Of a DNA stretch of 64,000 nt, positions 48,432 through 59,300 are shown one piece after another (the first letter of the stretch is position 1; each line of letters opens with the position of its first letter). The notes under the pieces are model-generated. The model worked only from the letters and a program-made list of their open reading frames with translations, did not search any database and was not told the origin of the DNA. Source of the stretch: Marinilabilia salmonicolor JCM 21150 (GTDB taxonomy: Bacteria > Bacteroidota > Bacteroidia > Bacteroidales > Marinilabiliaceae); NCBI RefSeq assembly GCF_000259075.1, contig NZ_AJKI01000007.1, positions 1 to 64,000 of the forward strand. The letters run 5' to 3'. The position numbers were made by a program, and so were the translations under genes.

Positions 48432-49382
48432 ATGGGATTATTCGGTGGTTTCAATAAGGCCAAAAAAGAAAACCTGGACAAAGGACTGGCCAAAACTAAA
48501 GAGAGTGTATTTCAAAAGATGACCCGCGCCGTGGTTGGTAAAACCAGAGTGGATGATGATGTGCTCGACAGTTTGGAAGAAGTATTAATCACGTCTGATG
48601 TGGGAGTGGATACCACGCTTCGCATTATTGAGCGAATTGAAGAGCGGGTGGCCAGGGATAAATACGTTAATACCAGTGAGTTAAATGTAATCCTAAGGGA
48701 GGAGATTGCCTCTTTGCTGGCTGAAAATGAGGATGATACGGAAGGTGATTTTGAATTTCCGGCTGACAAAAAGCCATATGTAATTATGGTGGTAGGCGTC
48801 AATGGCGTTGGAAAAACCACTACCATTGGCAAATTGGCTCATAAGTTTAAAGCATCCGGCAAAAAAGTGATATTGGGTGCAGCAGATACTTTTCGGGCTG
48901 CGGCTATAGAACAGCTTGAGATTTGGGCCAACCGTGTGGATGTACCGTTGGTGAAACAGAAAATGGGTTCTGATCCTGCATCGGTGGCTTTCGATACTTT
49001 GGCATCAGCCAAAACCAAAGATGCTGATGTGGTGATTATTGATACTGCCGGCCGCTTGCACAACAAGGTAAATCTGATGAATGAGCTTACCAAGGTTAAG
49101 AAGGTAATGCAGAAAGTTGTGCCTGATGCTCCTCACGAAATAATGCTTGTACTCGATGGATCCACCGGCCAGAATGCCTTTGAGCAGGCCAAACAATTCA
49201 CCAAGGCCACTGAAGTGACTTCCCTTGCCATTACCAAACTGGATGGTACAGCTAAAGGTGGCGTGGTTATCGGTGTTTCCGATCAACTTAAGGTGCCGGT
49301 TAAATACATTGGAATAGGTGAGGGAATCGATGATTTGCAGGTGTTTAACCGAAAAGAATTCGTCGATTCGTTATTTGGATAA
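48432..49382 (+). CDS. ftsY: Signal recognition particle receptor FtsY
   Basis: 316 residues, the compact form without the long acidic N-terminal domain of E. coli FtsY. N domain helices (1-105), then the G domain with GVNGVGKTT (122-130, P-loop), DTAGR (about 205-210) and TKLDGTAKGG (about 267-276). It guides ribosomes making membrane proteins to the translocon together with Ffh. Membrane contact would be made by the amphipathic N-terminal helix (MGLFGGFNKAKK), as in other short FtsY proteins. Followed after 161 bases by rimO. Confidence 0.95.
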   Translation: MGLFGGFNKAKKENLDKGLAKTKESVFQKMTRAVVGKTRVDDDVLDSLEEVLITSDVGVDTTLRIIERIEERVARDKYVNTSELNVILREEIASLLAENEDDTEGDFEFPADKKPYVIMVVGVNGVGKTTTIGKLAHKFKASGKKVILGAADTFRAAAIEQLEIWANRVDVPLVKQKMGSDPASVAFDTLASAKTKDADVVIIDTAGRLHNKVNLMNELTKVKKVMQKVVPDAPHEIMLVLDGSTGQNAFEQAKQFTKATEVTSLAITKLDGTAKGGVVIGVSDQLKVPVKYIGIGEGIDDLQVFNRKEFVDSLFG

Positions 49383-49450
49383 GGAAAATGTTCGATGTTG
49401 GCTTGTAGTCTGTTGGTTCGTAAGATTTGAGGCAGATTTTTGGGAAGGGC

Positions 49451-49535
49451 ACCTTTCTAACCTCCAGCCTCTAACCTCTAAATTCCAACTTCTAACATCT
49501 AACTTCTATTTTCCCAACATCTCACAAACTAACTG
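49451..49535 (+). repeat. Low-complexity CTAACCTCTAA-type tract before rimO
   Basis: A pyrimidine-rich degenerate tandem of units such as TCTAACCTCCA, TCTAACCTCTA and TCTAACATCTA. Similar but shorter stretches occur at 20533-20573. No coding and no known site. Confidence 0.55.
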
Positions 49536-49543
49536 TAAATTAA

Positions 49544-50851
49544 ATGACCAAGCAAGGCAAGAGGCGAGTGGACGTAATCACTTTGGGATGCTCGAAAAAT
49601 CTGGTGGATTCCGAATTTCTAATACGACAATTTGAGGCAGGAGGTTTTTCGGTGGAACACGATGCCGACCAGGCCAAAGGTGAAATTGTGGTAATCAATA
49701 CCTGTGGATTTATTGGCGATGCCAAAGAGGAGAGTATTGATACCATTCTTGATTTTGCAGAAGCAAAAAAGGAAGGTCGCATTAATAAGCTTTATGTGAT
49801 GGGATGCTTGTCGGAGCGTTATTTCGATCAGCTGGGGAAGGAGCTGCCTGAAGTGGATCGGTTTTATGGCAAATTCAACTGGAAGGAGCTTATTTCTGAT
49901 CTTGGAAGCACCTACAGACCCGATCTTGTGAATGAGCGTTCTCTCACTACTCCCGGGCATTATGCTTACCTTAAAATTTCCGAAGGTTGCAATCGCTCCT
50001 GTTCTTATTGTGCCATTCCAATCATTACCGGAAAGCATAAATCAAAACCCATGGACGACCTGCTGGAAGAGGCTACTCTGCTGGCGTCACGCGGAGTTAA
50101 AGAATTGCAGGTAATTGCTCAGGATTTATCCTATTATGGACTGGATCTGTACAAAAAGCAGATGCTGGCACCTCTGGTGGAAAAGCTTTCCCGGATTGAA
50201 GGAATTGAATGGATTCGCCTGCATTATGCCTATCCGGCTGCATTTCCCATGGATATTCTGGATGTAATAGCTAACAATTCCAGGGTTTGCGCTTATATGG
50301 ATATTGCACTTCAACATATTTCTGATAACATGCTGAAAATGATGAAACGGCATGTTACAAAAGCCGACACTTTGAGGTTGGTCAAAAACATGCGGGAAAA
50401 AGTGCCGGGTATTCATTTGAGGACTACTATGATTACCGGTCATCCCGGAGAAACGGAGGAAGACTTTTCGGAGCTGATGGAGTTTGTTAAAGAAATGCGC
50501 TTCGAGAGACTGGGTGTTTTTCCTTATTCACATGAAGAGGATACATTCGCCTGGAAAAATTATCAGGACAATATACCACAGGATGTTAAGCAAGCCAGGG
50601 CTGATGAAATAATGGCCCTGCAACGCGATATCAGCCGCGAAATAAATGAGACAAAGGTGGGAACCAAAATGAAAGTGATCATCGATCGTAAAGAGGAGGA
50701 TTTTTTTATTGGCCGTTCAGAGTTTGATTCTCCGGAGGTTGACCCTGAAGTGCTCATCCCTGTTTCCGAAAAGTTGAAGCCCGGAAATTTTTATGAGGTG
50801 GAAATAACCGGTGCCGAAGATTATGATCTATACGGAACAGTGATAAAGTGA
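49544..50851 (+). CDS. rimO: Ribosomal protein S12 methylthiotransferase
   Basis: 435 residues. Radical SAM enzyme that adds a methylthio group to Asp88 of ribosomal protein S12. N-terminal domain with the three 4Fe-4S cysteines Cys16, Cys54 and Cys88 (GCSKNL, TCGFIGDAKEES, MGCLSERY), radical SAM CxxxCxxC at Cys149, Cys153, Cys156 (EGCNRSCSYCAIP), and a C-terminal TRAM domain (about 370-435). The CGFIGDAKEES motif separates RimO from MiaB. Length is typical. Its promoter is not clear because of the repetitive tract upstream. Confidence 0.96.
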   Translation: MTKQGKRRVDVITLGCSKNLVDSEFLIRQFEAGGFSVEHDADQAKGEIVVINTCGFIGDAKEESIDTILDFAEAKKEGRINKLYVMGCLSERYFDQLGKELPEVDRFYGKFNWKELISDLGSTYRPDLVNERSLTTPGHYAYLKISEGCNRSCSYCAIPIITGKHKSKPMDDLLEEATLLASRGVKELQVIAQDLSYYGLDLYKKQMLAPLVEKLSRIEGIEWIRLHYAYPAAFPMDILDVIANNSRVCAYMDIALQHISDNMLKMMKRHVTKADTLRLVKNMREKVPGIHLRTTMITGHPGETEEDFSELMEFVKEMRFERLGVFPYSHEEDTFAWKNYQDNIPQDVKQARADEIMALQRDISREINETKVGTKMKVIIDRKEEDFFIGRSEFDSPEVDPEVLIPVSEKLKPGNFYEVEITGAEDYDLYGTVIK

Positions 50852-50962
50852 TGTTATTCAGTTTATTAAATGTTGAAATGAGTAGAGTTTTAAACGAATG
50901 AAACGAGCTTGTATAAAGAAATTTCGAGTTCTATTCGACCTTAATAAACAAATTTTATACAG

Positions 50963-51694
50963 ATGAAAAAAGTTTTGGGATTTCTGCTTACTCCGGTTTT
51001 TCAATTATATATGATTGCCCTGATCATCGGTTTTTATCCGGTTCAGGTGATTGCCCTTAAGTTGTTTGGCGAGCATGCCCGTCGAAGATCTGTGGATTTA
51101 CTCAATATTATGCTTTTGAGAGGTTTGTGGATTATGGGGGCACGGGTTCGCTATTTGGGATTGGAGAATCTTCCTAAAGATCGTCCGGTCATTGTGGTGG
51201 CCAATCATCAGAGTATGTACGATATTCCTGCGATCGGATGGATATTCAGGGACTATTATCCCAAGTTTATTGCAAAAATAGAGTTGTCCAAAAATATGTT
51301 TAGCATCTCCTATAACCTGAAACACGGGCAGTCGGCTCTTATCGATCGTGCAAATGGTTCTCAGTCTGTTAGAGAGATACTGAAACTGGGCAAATTGATT
51401 GAGAAAAACAATTATGCGGCCTGCATTTTTCCGGAAGGTACCCGAAGCAAAGACGGCCAGCTTAAACCTTTTATGTCTGCCGGTATTCAGACGCTTCTCA
51501 GGGGCGCCCCATCGGCCGTAATTGTGCCTTTTGTTATCAGCGGGCACCATAAAATCCTTAAAAACGGCAATTTCCCTTTACAGTTTGGTGAAAAAGTAAC
51601 TTATCAGATTTTAAAGCCCGTTGAACCGTGCAATTACTCTTCTGACGAGATAACCGGGTATCTGGAGAAAGTGATTGAGGAACAGTTGCAATAA
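50963..51694 (+). CDS. 1-acyl-sn-glycerol-3-phosphate acyltransferase (PlsC family)
   Basis: 243 residues with an N-terminal membrane segment (about 4-30), the NHQSMYD (HX4D) motif with His and Asp for acyl transfer (about 81-87), and FPEGTRSKDG further on (about 158-167), which binds the phosphate of the acceptor. It makes phosphatidic acid, or acylates another lipid such as an ornithine lipid, at the inner membrane. Length normal. Stands alone 111 bases after rimO. Confidence 0.93.
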   Translation: MKKVLGFLLTPVFQLYMIALIIGFYPVQVIALKLFGEHARRRSVDLLNIMLLRGLWIMGARVRYLGLENLPKDRPVIVVANHQSMYDIPAIGWIFRDYYPKFIAKIELSKNMFSISYNLKHGQSALIDRANGSQSVREILKLGKLIEKNNYAACIFPEGTRSKDGQLKPFMSAGIQTLLRGAPSAVIVPFVISGHHKILKNGNFPLQFGEKVTYQILKPVEPCNYSSDEITGYLEKVIEEQLQ

Positions 51695-51834
51695 GGATCG
51701 GACAATTTATCTTTGACAATAAGAAAGCATCTGGTTTTGTTTTAATTATTCCCTAAACATTTTTGTGAGAAATTTCAACATCCGGTTGGTCGGCGGATCT
51801 TTTTATCTTTACTGTTAAAATTGACTACAATTTC

Positions 51835-53457
51835 ATGAATTACTTTCTGATATTCATACAGCTGCTGGGTGGACTTGGCTTTTTCCTGCTGGGGATGGAT
51901 CAGTTGAGTTCGGGGATGAAAAGTCTGGCCGGAAGACAAATGCGTCATGTGCTGGAGAAATTTACCGCTACCAAAGGAGGAGGTGTGGTTTTTGGAATTC
52001 TTTTGACAGTATTGTTTCAGAGTAGTTCGGCTGCTTCGGTGGTTATGGTGGGATTTGTGGATGCAGCCCTGCTGAGCCTCGGCCAAACGCTGGCAGTGAT
52101 GCTGGGCACCGGTATAGGTACCACCATTACTGCCCAACTCATAGCTTTTAAGTTGGGAACTTATTCCCTCGGTTTTGTGGGTGTAGGATTCCTGTTCAAA
52201 GCCTTTGGGCGACGTCGATGGTCTTACAGCGGTAAAATAGTCATGGCGCTGGGTATTTTATTCTACGGAATGGATCTGATGTCTTCAGGTATGGAACCGC
52301 TGGGTAGCATGGATCGATTCACAAAATGGCTTGTTTATCTGCAAAACCCCGTATGGGGGGTGTTGGCAGGAACCATTTTTACGGCAATGATTCAAAGCAG
52401 TGCTGCCTTTATTGGAATTGTGATGACATTGACCGCCACCGGGTTATTATCCATTGCTGATGCTCTGCCGCTCATCCTGGGCACCAATATCGGCACCACT
52501 GTCACTGCCTTGATTGCATCCATGAATTCCTCTATTGGCGGTAAGCGACTGGCAGTTGCCAATACTTTATTCCGGGTTGCCGGAGTTCTTATTATGATTT
52601 GGTTGCTTGGATTTTGGGAGCATATAACCTGGGCAGTATCGGGTGATAAAGCATCAGGTGGAAGGTTTCTGGCCAATGCTCACACAATCTTCAATGTTTT
52701 TATGACGTTGGTGTTTTTGCCTTTTACGGGGATTATCGGAAGCATTGTTAAGAGAATTGTTCCCGAACGAAAAAAGGAAACTTTTAACCTCCATTATCTA
52801 AAGCCGGAATTGATTGGTTCAGGTGGGATGATGCTTCCTTTTTTGAAGAAAGAGGTTTCTGATATGGGACGACTCGTTATTCAGATGGTCGATGCATCCC
52901 TTACTCCGTTTTTTAGTCGTGAATCGAAAGTTTTGGATGATTTGCGGAGTAACGAAAAGATGGTGGACAATTACCGGGAAGAAATCAATCGCTTTTTGGT
53001 ATCTATGAACGAAAAGATGTCAGCAGAGGAGTGGTCTGATGATATTTACCGCTTTTTGCATGTGGTCAATGAACTGGAGCAGATAGCAGATATCGTATCG
53101 GTAAATATTGCCCGCCAGGGGGAGAAATGGCTCGATGCAAATATCCATTTTTCTGAGGAAGGAGGTAGAGAGTTGTGTGATTATCAGCAGAGATGTGTCA
53201 AGCAACTGGCCAGAGCAATGCAGTTATTGGAAGACTGGGAGCCGGAAAAAGCCATGAAAATGAAACGAAAATACCGGAAATATGCACTGATGGCCTACGA
53301 AATGGAGATGCAGCATTACAAAAGACTCCTTGCGCCCAGCAGTCGGTCAGTTGAATCCAGTAAAGTGCATATTGAATTGCTGAATCTGTTGAGAATGATT
53401 AACAGTCATGCAACGAATATCGGCCGTATGGTTTTTATGGAAGAGGAAGGAAATTAA
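51835..53457 (+). CDS. Na/Pi cotransporter family protein
   Basis: 540 residues. Two inverted repeats of the PhoU/Na-Pi cotransporter family carry the QSSSA signatures: TVLFQSSSAASVVMVGFV and MIQSSAAFIGIVMT, with GTGIGTTIT and GTNIGTTVTA after each. The C-terminal part (about 340-530) is a cytoplasmic PhoU-like helical domain. It takes up phosphate with sodium, or balances it, at the inner membrane. No phosphate regulator is adjacent, and a weak TATCTTTA box lies about 35 bases before the start. Confidence 0.93.
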   Translation: MNYFLIFIQLLGGLGFFLLGMDQLSSGMKSLAGRQMRHVLEKFTATKGGGVVFGILLTVLFQSSSAASVVMVGFVDAALLSLGQTLAVMLGTGIGTTITAQLIAFKLGTYSLGFVGVGFLFKAFGRRRWSYSGKIVMALGILFYGMDLMSSGMEPLGSMDRFTKWLVYLQNPVWGVLAGTIFTAMIQSSAAFIGIVMTLTATGLLSIADALPLILGTNIGTTVTALIASMNSSIGGKRLAVANTLFRVAGVLIMIWLLGFWEHITWAVSGDKASGGRFLANAHTIFNVFMTLVFLPFTGIIGSIVKRIVPERKKETFNLHYLKPELIGSGGMMLPFLKKEVSDMGRLVIQMVDASLTPFFSRESKVLDDLRSNEKMVDNYREEINRFLVSMNEKMSAEEWSDDIYRFLHVVNELEQIADIVSVNIARQGEKWLDANIHFSEEGGRELCDYQQRCVKQLARAMQLLEDWEPEKAMKMKRKYRKYALMAYEMEMQHYKRLLAPSSRSVESSKVHIELLNLLRMINSHATNIGRMVFMEEEGN

Positions 53458-53536
53458 AACTTTTCAGTTTTCCCCGATAATCGTGAATTATAATCTCTTT
53501 CTTTCTGCTTTTTTCTTCGTGTTTTGTTAAATTTAC

Positions 53537-53710
53537 CCTGGTTTATTCATGAACTTTCGTTATGAAATGTTCATTTACCAATAAATACTGGCACCCGCAA
53601 AGAAAATTGATGAAGGAAATAGTGAACTATTTTCAAATTAATTTTATTGAGGACGCCGGAATTTAGCAAGTAATTAAACATTGTAATAGAAAATTTATGA
53701 ATAATTCAGG
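53537..53710 (-). mobile_element. MITE family 2, copy R2 (complete)
   Basis: 174 bp with 22-bp terminal inverted repeats, CCTGGTTTATTCATGAACTTTC at the left and the complement of CCTGAATTATTCATAAATTTTC at the right (18 of 22 positions match), flanked by the 4-bp direct repeat TTAC (53533-53536 and 53711-53714). No reading frame. The core GAGGACGCC is shared in complement with copies at 22932 and 61599. It lies just before the AsmA-like gene, and may supply or disrupt its promoter. Confidence 0.85.
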
Positions 53711-53763
53711 TTACACGCATATTAGAATTTATTCTTCAACTTTTGAACTTTAATTCAGAACTC

Positions 53764-56271
53764 ATGAAGCGTTTTTTTCAGGTTTTATTGGGCATTATTA
53801 CTCTTATTTTGTTGCTCTTATTGGTGTTGCCTTCTTTATTTAAAGGAAAAATTGAACAGAAGGTAACCGAAGTGATTAACGAAAATGTTACAGCCACTGT
53901 CTCATTCGACAAATTCAGCCTCTCTATGTTTCGCCATTTTCCCAATCTTTCAATGGGACTCGATGGATTGACCATTGTGAATAAGGAACCTTTTGAAGGA
54001 GACACCCTGCTGCATATTGGTGCATTTTCTGCCAGCATCGATTTGTGGAGTGCCATAAGCGGAAGTGGTATAAATATTAACTCTGTTTTACTGGATAAAC
54101 CTCAGGTTTGGCTAAAAGTGAATCAGGATTCTGTAGCTAATTGGGATATTGTTCCCATGTCGGAAACGGAAGAGGTGGAGGAAGATACGGCTTCTGCTGC
54201 TTCCGATTTTGCCGTTCAGTTAGAGTTATTTGAAATATCAGATGCCCGGCTGGGATTTTCAGATCAAACCATGGATTTTGCTACCGTAATTGACGATCTG
54301 GACTTTTCCATGGAGGGTGATTTATCCCAGAAAGCTACCAATCTGGATATTAAAACTTCCATTCAGAAATTGAATATGAAGATGGAAGGAACCAGTTATC
54401 TGAAGGATGCGTTTGTGTCTCTGGAGGCCATTATTGGTGCAGATCTGGAAAATATGATCTTTACTTTTCAGGACAATGAATTGCTGTTAAATGATTTGGG
54501 TCTCGGTTTTGAAGGAACTGTTGGAATGCTTGAGGAAGGGTACGACCTGGATGTGAAACTTGCCGCACATGAAACGAGTTTTAAAACGCTACTTTCGATG
54601 GTTCCCGAGTCATATCTTCAGGATTTTGAGGAGTTGACCACCGAAGGCTCCCTGAAATTGGAGGCAGTAGCAAAGGGAACTTATGTGGACACGGAGCATC
54701 TTCCGACATTTAATCTGGTGTTGAATGTTAAGGATGGACTGATCCAGTACCCTGATTTACCCAAATCCATTGAAGACATTCAGATTGATGTAAAGGTGGA
54801 TAACCCCGGAGGGGCCATGGATCTCACGGTGACAGATATCAATAAGTTTCATTTCAAGCTGGGGGACAATCCGTTTGATGCTTCATTGTGGATTGGGACG
54901 CCAATTTCAAATGCCACCTATAAAGGAAGTCTGAAAGGTATTATCGACCTGGAATCTTTGACTGATGCTATTCCCATGGACAGTATGGAATTGGGGGGTG
55001 TTATTACTGCTGATATGCGCATTGACGGTGACTATGCAATGGTAGAAAAGGAACTTTATGAAGAGATTGAAGCCAACGGGCAAATTGGAATGAAAGATTT
55101 CTTTTTCAGTACTCCTGATCTTCCTGATGGATTTCATGTCAGTAACGCTGATATGCAAATTACTCCTCGTTTTATGGATTTGAAGACTTTTGAAAGTTCT
55201 TTTGGAAGCAGCGATTTTAATCTTCAGGGAAAGGTTGAAAACTATCTTTCTTATGTATTGAAAGATGGCACCTTAAGTGGAAATCTCAATCATCAGTCCA
55301 GGTTGATTGATACCAATCAATTGATGCAATTGGCAGGAGAAGATACTACTACCGTGAAGGAGGATACCACTGAAATGGAGCTTGTACTGGTCCCTAAAAA
55401 CTTGAATTTTGTACTGAACAGTAACATAGACAAATTGCTCTACGACAAGCTGGAAATGACTGATATGACCGGAAAAATAACCATTGTGGATGGGCGTGTC
55501 ATTCTGGATGGTCTCAGAAGCAAGATGCTTGACGGAAGCATGATTGTTTCAGGCGAATACAACACTGCAGATACTCTTAAACCTTTCGTGAATTTTGATA
55601 TGGCACTTAATTCCATTGATGTTCACAAAGCTGCAAATTCCTTCAGCATGATCGACAGCATGATGCCCATTGCCAAACGTGCTGTTGGTACCATCTCAAC
55701 CAACTTGAAATTTAACAGTCTGATGGGAGCTGATATGTCGCCCGTACTGAGTTCTATCGGTGGTGGTGGTTTGCTGGAATCACAAGGGGTTGAAATTTCC
55801 GGTGCCAAAGTGCAGACAGCCATGGCTACTATGCTGAACAACAATAAATACCGTAAGGCCAGGGCAGAGGATCTCAACATCAATTTCAAGCTGGAAAATG
55901 GGAACGTAATTGTGGAGCCTTTTACAACCAATTTATTCGACCGGAAACTGACCATTTCAGGTACACAGAGCCTTGACCAGACCATGGACTATGTGATAAA
56001 AATGCCGGTTTCCAAACAGGAGTTAGGGAATGTGGCCGGCCTGCTTGGCGCTTCATTACCCTCCGGGTCTTCAGATGTAATGGTGAATGTACTGGTGCGA
56101 GGAACCGTTAAAGATCCAAAATTGAGTTTCAAATTGGATGAAGATTTTAAAGAACAGGCCAAAAAAGAACTGGAACAGGAGGCTAAAAGAGCGGTGGAAA
56201 AAGTTCTTGAGGATCCTGAAGTAAAGGAGAAGGTGGATGAAGTTAAAGAAAAGCTAAAGAAATGGTTCTGA
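53764..56271 (+). CDS. AsmA-like inner membrane protein
   Basis: 835 residues from the ATG at 53764; an in-frame TTG seven codons earlier adds nothing signal-like. One N-terminal transmembrane helix (about 4-25, LLGIITLILLLLLVLPSLF) anchors a large periplasmic region of long beta strands with the AsmA/TamB-like repeating groove architecture (for example VNVLVRGTVKDPKLSFKL near the end) and a final charged helix. AsmA-like proteins move phospholipid between membranes in other bacteria; that role here is inferred from fold only. Its stop lies close to the bidirectional terminator at 56282. Confidence 0.88.
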   Translation: MKRFFQVLLGIITLILLLLLVLPSLFKGKIEQKVTEVINENVTATVSFDKFSLSMFRHFPNLSMGLDGLTIVNKEPFEGDTLLHIGAFSASIDLWSAISGSGININSVLLDKPQVWLKVNQDSVANWDIVPMSETEEVEEDTASAASDFAVQLELFEISDARLGFSDQTMDFATVIDDLDFSMEGDLSQKATNLDIKTSIQKLNMKMEGTSYLKDAFVSLEAIIGADLENMIFTFQDNELLLNDLGLGFEGTVGMLEEGYDLDVKLAAHETSFKTLLSMVPESYLQDFEELTTEGSLKLEAVAKGTYVDTEHLPTFNLVLNVKDGLIQYPDLPKSIEDIQIDVKVDNPGGAMDLTVTDINKFHFKLGDNPFDASLWIGTPISNATYKGSLKGIIDLESLTDAIPMDSMELGGVITADMRIDGDYAMVEKELYEEIEANGQIGMKDFFFSTPDLPDGFHVSNADMQITPRFMDLKTFESSFGSSDFNLQGKVENYLSYVLKDGTLSGNLNHQSRLIDTNQLMQLAGEDTTTVKEDTTEMELVLVPKNLNFVLNSNIDKLLYDKLEMTDMTGKITIVDGRVILDGLRSKMLDGSMIVSGEYNTADTLKPFVNFDMALNSIDVHKAANSFSMIDSMMPIAKRAVGTISTNLKFNSLMGADMSPVLSSIGGGGLLESQGVEISGAKVQTAMATMLNNNKYRKARAEDLNINFKLENGNVIVEPFTTNLFDRKLTISGTQSLDQTMDYVIKMPVSKQELGNVAGLLGASLPSGSSDVMVNVLVRGTVKDPKLSFKLDEDFKEQAKKELEQEAKRAVEKVLEDPEVKEKVDEVKEKLKKWF

Positions 56272-56281
56272 TTAATTTATT

Positions 56282-56316
56282 AAAAAAAAAACGGCGGTTT
56301 TTTACCGCCGTTTTTT
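56282..56316. terminator. Bidirectional terminator between convergent genes
   Basis: AAAAAACGGCGG and CCGCCGTTTTTT pair around a short T-rich loop, giving an A run on one side and a T run on the other, so it can stop transcripts from the AsmA-like gene and, in reverse, from the helicase-nuclease gene. Confidence 0.92.
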
Positions 56317-59300
56317 AAAATAAGCTACCCTGAATGATGTCATTCTCAACCGTTACAACTTCCTGATGGGGAACATACCAAATATATCCTTTAACATTAG
56401 TGTGTCCCATCTCTTTTATCTTGTTCATATAACCTCTTACCTGCATTTGATGCTTAGAGGTTTCAGCTTTTCCGAACTTATAATCCACTACAATGGTTTC
56501 TTTGTCAGACAACATTACTCTGTCGGGGCGGCGGATGTTTTTGTGTAGAATGGCTACTTCAGGTAATATTTTATAACTTCCATTAAACCAGCTTTCTACT
56601 TCGGGGTGATCAAGCCATTTTTGCATCTTGTCCCGGATGACAATTTGTTCTTTTTCATCAATTTTGCCTTCGAACCACAATGTTTTTAAAGCGTCATCTA
56701 AATCTTCACGGGTTTCAATCATTTCAAATAGGTGGTGCATAATTTTTCCGTAGGTAAGGCCAGTTTCTTCTTTTTCATCGTCAAAATATTCATCACTCTC
56801 CAGATGGATGGCAATGCGCTCACGAAATGGAAATGTCTCCATGGGAGGCAATGGACAGGTATTTAAAGGACGCAGATTTTGAATGTTTTTTTCCTTCTCA
56901 GGTTCCTTATTATTTTCCTTTTCCCTGAACATGGTGCCAAGGTCAAATGTCTGATTAACAGCATCCCAGTTTCCGGGTAGTTCGTTGTGGTCAGATTCTC
57001 GTGCTTCAAAGTGAAACCACAGCAAATCTGATACAGTTCCTAACTCTTTGGGAGGTGATTTTTTCTTCTGACAAAATGCTGATAATGATAATTCTGCCCG
57101 GGTAAAGGCCACGTACAGCAGATTCAGATTATCGATGTACTGATGCATTAATTCCTCCAGGTATTCATCGGCAAAATGAGACTCCACCAGTGATTTTTCA
57201 TAATTGACAGGAACCAGATCCAGTTCGTTAAAGGGAGCAGACCGGGGTTTACACCAGAGCAGATTTTGCAGTCGTTCATCATTCAGATCCCAGTTACAAA
57301 AAGGCAATATCACGGCCTTAAATTCCAATCCTTTCGATTTGTGGACAGTCATCACCTGAATGGCCTCCTGGTTTTCGGGTCCGGCGATACTTTCAAACTG
57401 GATGTTTTTTTCCCATTCGTCGATAAAAAGATTGAGGTTGGCCGCCTCCTGAGCCGAAAAACTATTGATATTGTTCAAAAGTGCCTGAATGTAAATGCCT
57501 TGTTCGGTCCTTATGTTTTCGGGTAAAAGGCGTGTTAACTCATCTGCCAGGTCATAAAGTGGAAGTTGCTGTTTGTTTTCAATAAAGGCCAGATGTTCTT
57601 CCCAGGAAGTGGTCTTTTCCGCGTTGTGAAAAACATCGGAAGCATCGAAATCCGTTAGCTCTGCTTCCCGAAGATTGCGTTCCCAATGCAGACGGATAAA
57701 AGCTTCCAGAACTTTATCATCCGGAGAGAGAATGAATTTAAGATGGTTGATGATAAAAAGCACGGCAGGAGAGCTGTTCAGTCTCAGGGTTTCATTACTG
57801 ATTACGGGCAAAGGAGACTTGTCAGGATGATATTCTCCCGACAAAAGCGCATTCGTTATGGCAATGCCTTCTTTTTTCTTACGCACCAACACACAAATGT
57901 CTGATGGTGAAAACCCGCTGCTCAGCAACTCTTTGATTCTGCCGATGCTGGCTTCAATGGTCTGGTCCCGGAAATCGTCTTTGTTGGCTGCCTCCAGAAA
58001 CTGAAAGGAGACGTGGCCTTCGTTATGCAGGTTTTTGGAGGCTACTTTTTGAGCTACATCGTGATAAGCTTCCGATATTTTTGTTTCAAATCCTGGAGAA
58101 TCAGAAATATGACCTTCCGATTTTTGAATCAGTTGTGCCTGCAGTGCTCTTGAAATGTGTTGAAAGAAACTGTTGTTGAAAGCGATGACATTGGCACTGC
58201 TTCGAAAGTTGGTGTCCAGGGTGTTTATGCTCGTCCCAAAGGTGTCAAACTCCTTTTCCACCTGCCCGGCAAGCAAAGTCCAGTCGGAGTTTCGCCACCT
58301 GTAAATAGATTGCTTTACATCTCCAACGAGCATGGCAAAGTTGTTCTGAGCCAAACTGTTGTTGATGAGTGGTCTGAAATTGGCATATTGCATCGATGAA
58401 GTATCCTGAAACTCATCAATCATGTAATGATGGTAACGGGTGCCGGTTCTTTCGTATATGAAAGGAGCATCGTCGTGACGTATGATTCTGGTCAGAAGGT
58501 GATTAGTGCCCGACAGAAGAAAAACATTTTGTTCGCGTGATACTTCCAATATTTTTTGATATACATCATTGATAATGCCTAACGTGTAGAAGTTCTTTAC
58601 AATAGCTTTGGCAGTTTGAAAGTCCTTTCCCTGTTGATTTTTGAGCGACACATATTGCTCCAGGAGGTTATTTAACCCATCATTATAGGCCCCCTCTATG
58701 GCCTTGTTGATATGCCCGGAATTGGTCTTTTTTTGCCATGCTTCAAGGTTGTTGTGAAGGGCAAAAATTTGGGCTTCATCATATTTTACTTCTTCACTGA
58801 GTTTCTTAAATACCAGGATCTTACTACGGCTTCCTCCATTGAAATCTTTGGAAATATCCAGATCCCATTTCCTGATGATTTCCAATCCCTTAACTCCAAT
58901 ATTTTTAAGTGATTGTTCATGGGTTGAAATAATCTTCTGAAGCTTTGAAAGATATTGATTCATGAAGTTACGGTCGCTCAGTTTTTCAGAGAGTGGACCG
59001 GCAACGGATTGATAAGCTTCTTTGAAAATTTCCTGGGAGAAATTACTTATTTCATTGTTGATGTTCCAGCTTTTTCCTTCTGTTATCTTTTTCTCTGCAA
59101 AATCAAGAAGCCATTTTTTAAGCGTTTCATGGCCTTTCATGTCCATTTCCAGAACCACCCGGTCGATGGCCTGTGTCATTACCGACTTATGGTCCAGTTC
59201 AGTTCTGAAGCCCAGTTGCAGGCCTGCATCACGGGCAAATGCTCTTATTATTTGCTGAAAAAAGCTGTCTATGGTGCTGACGGAAAATCGGGAGAAGTCA

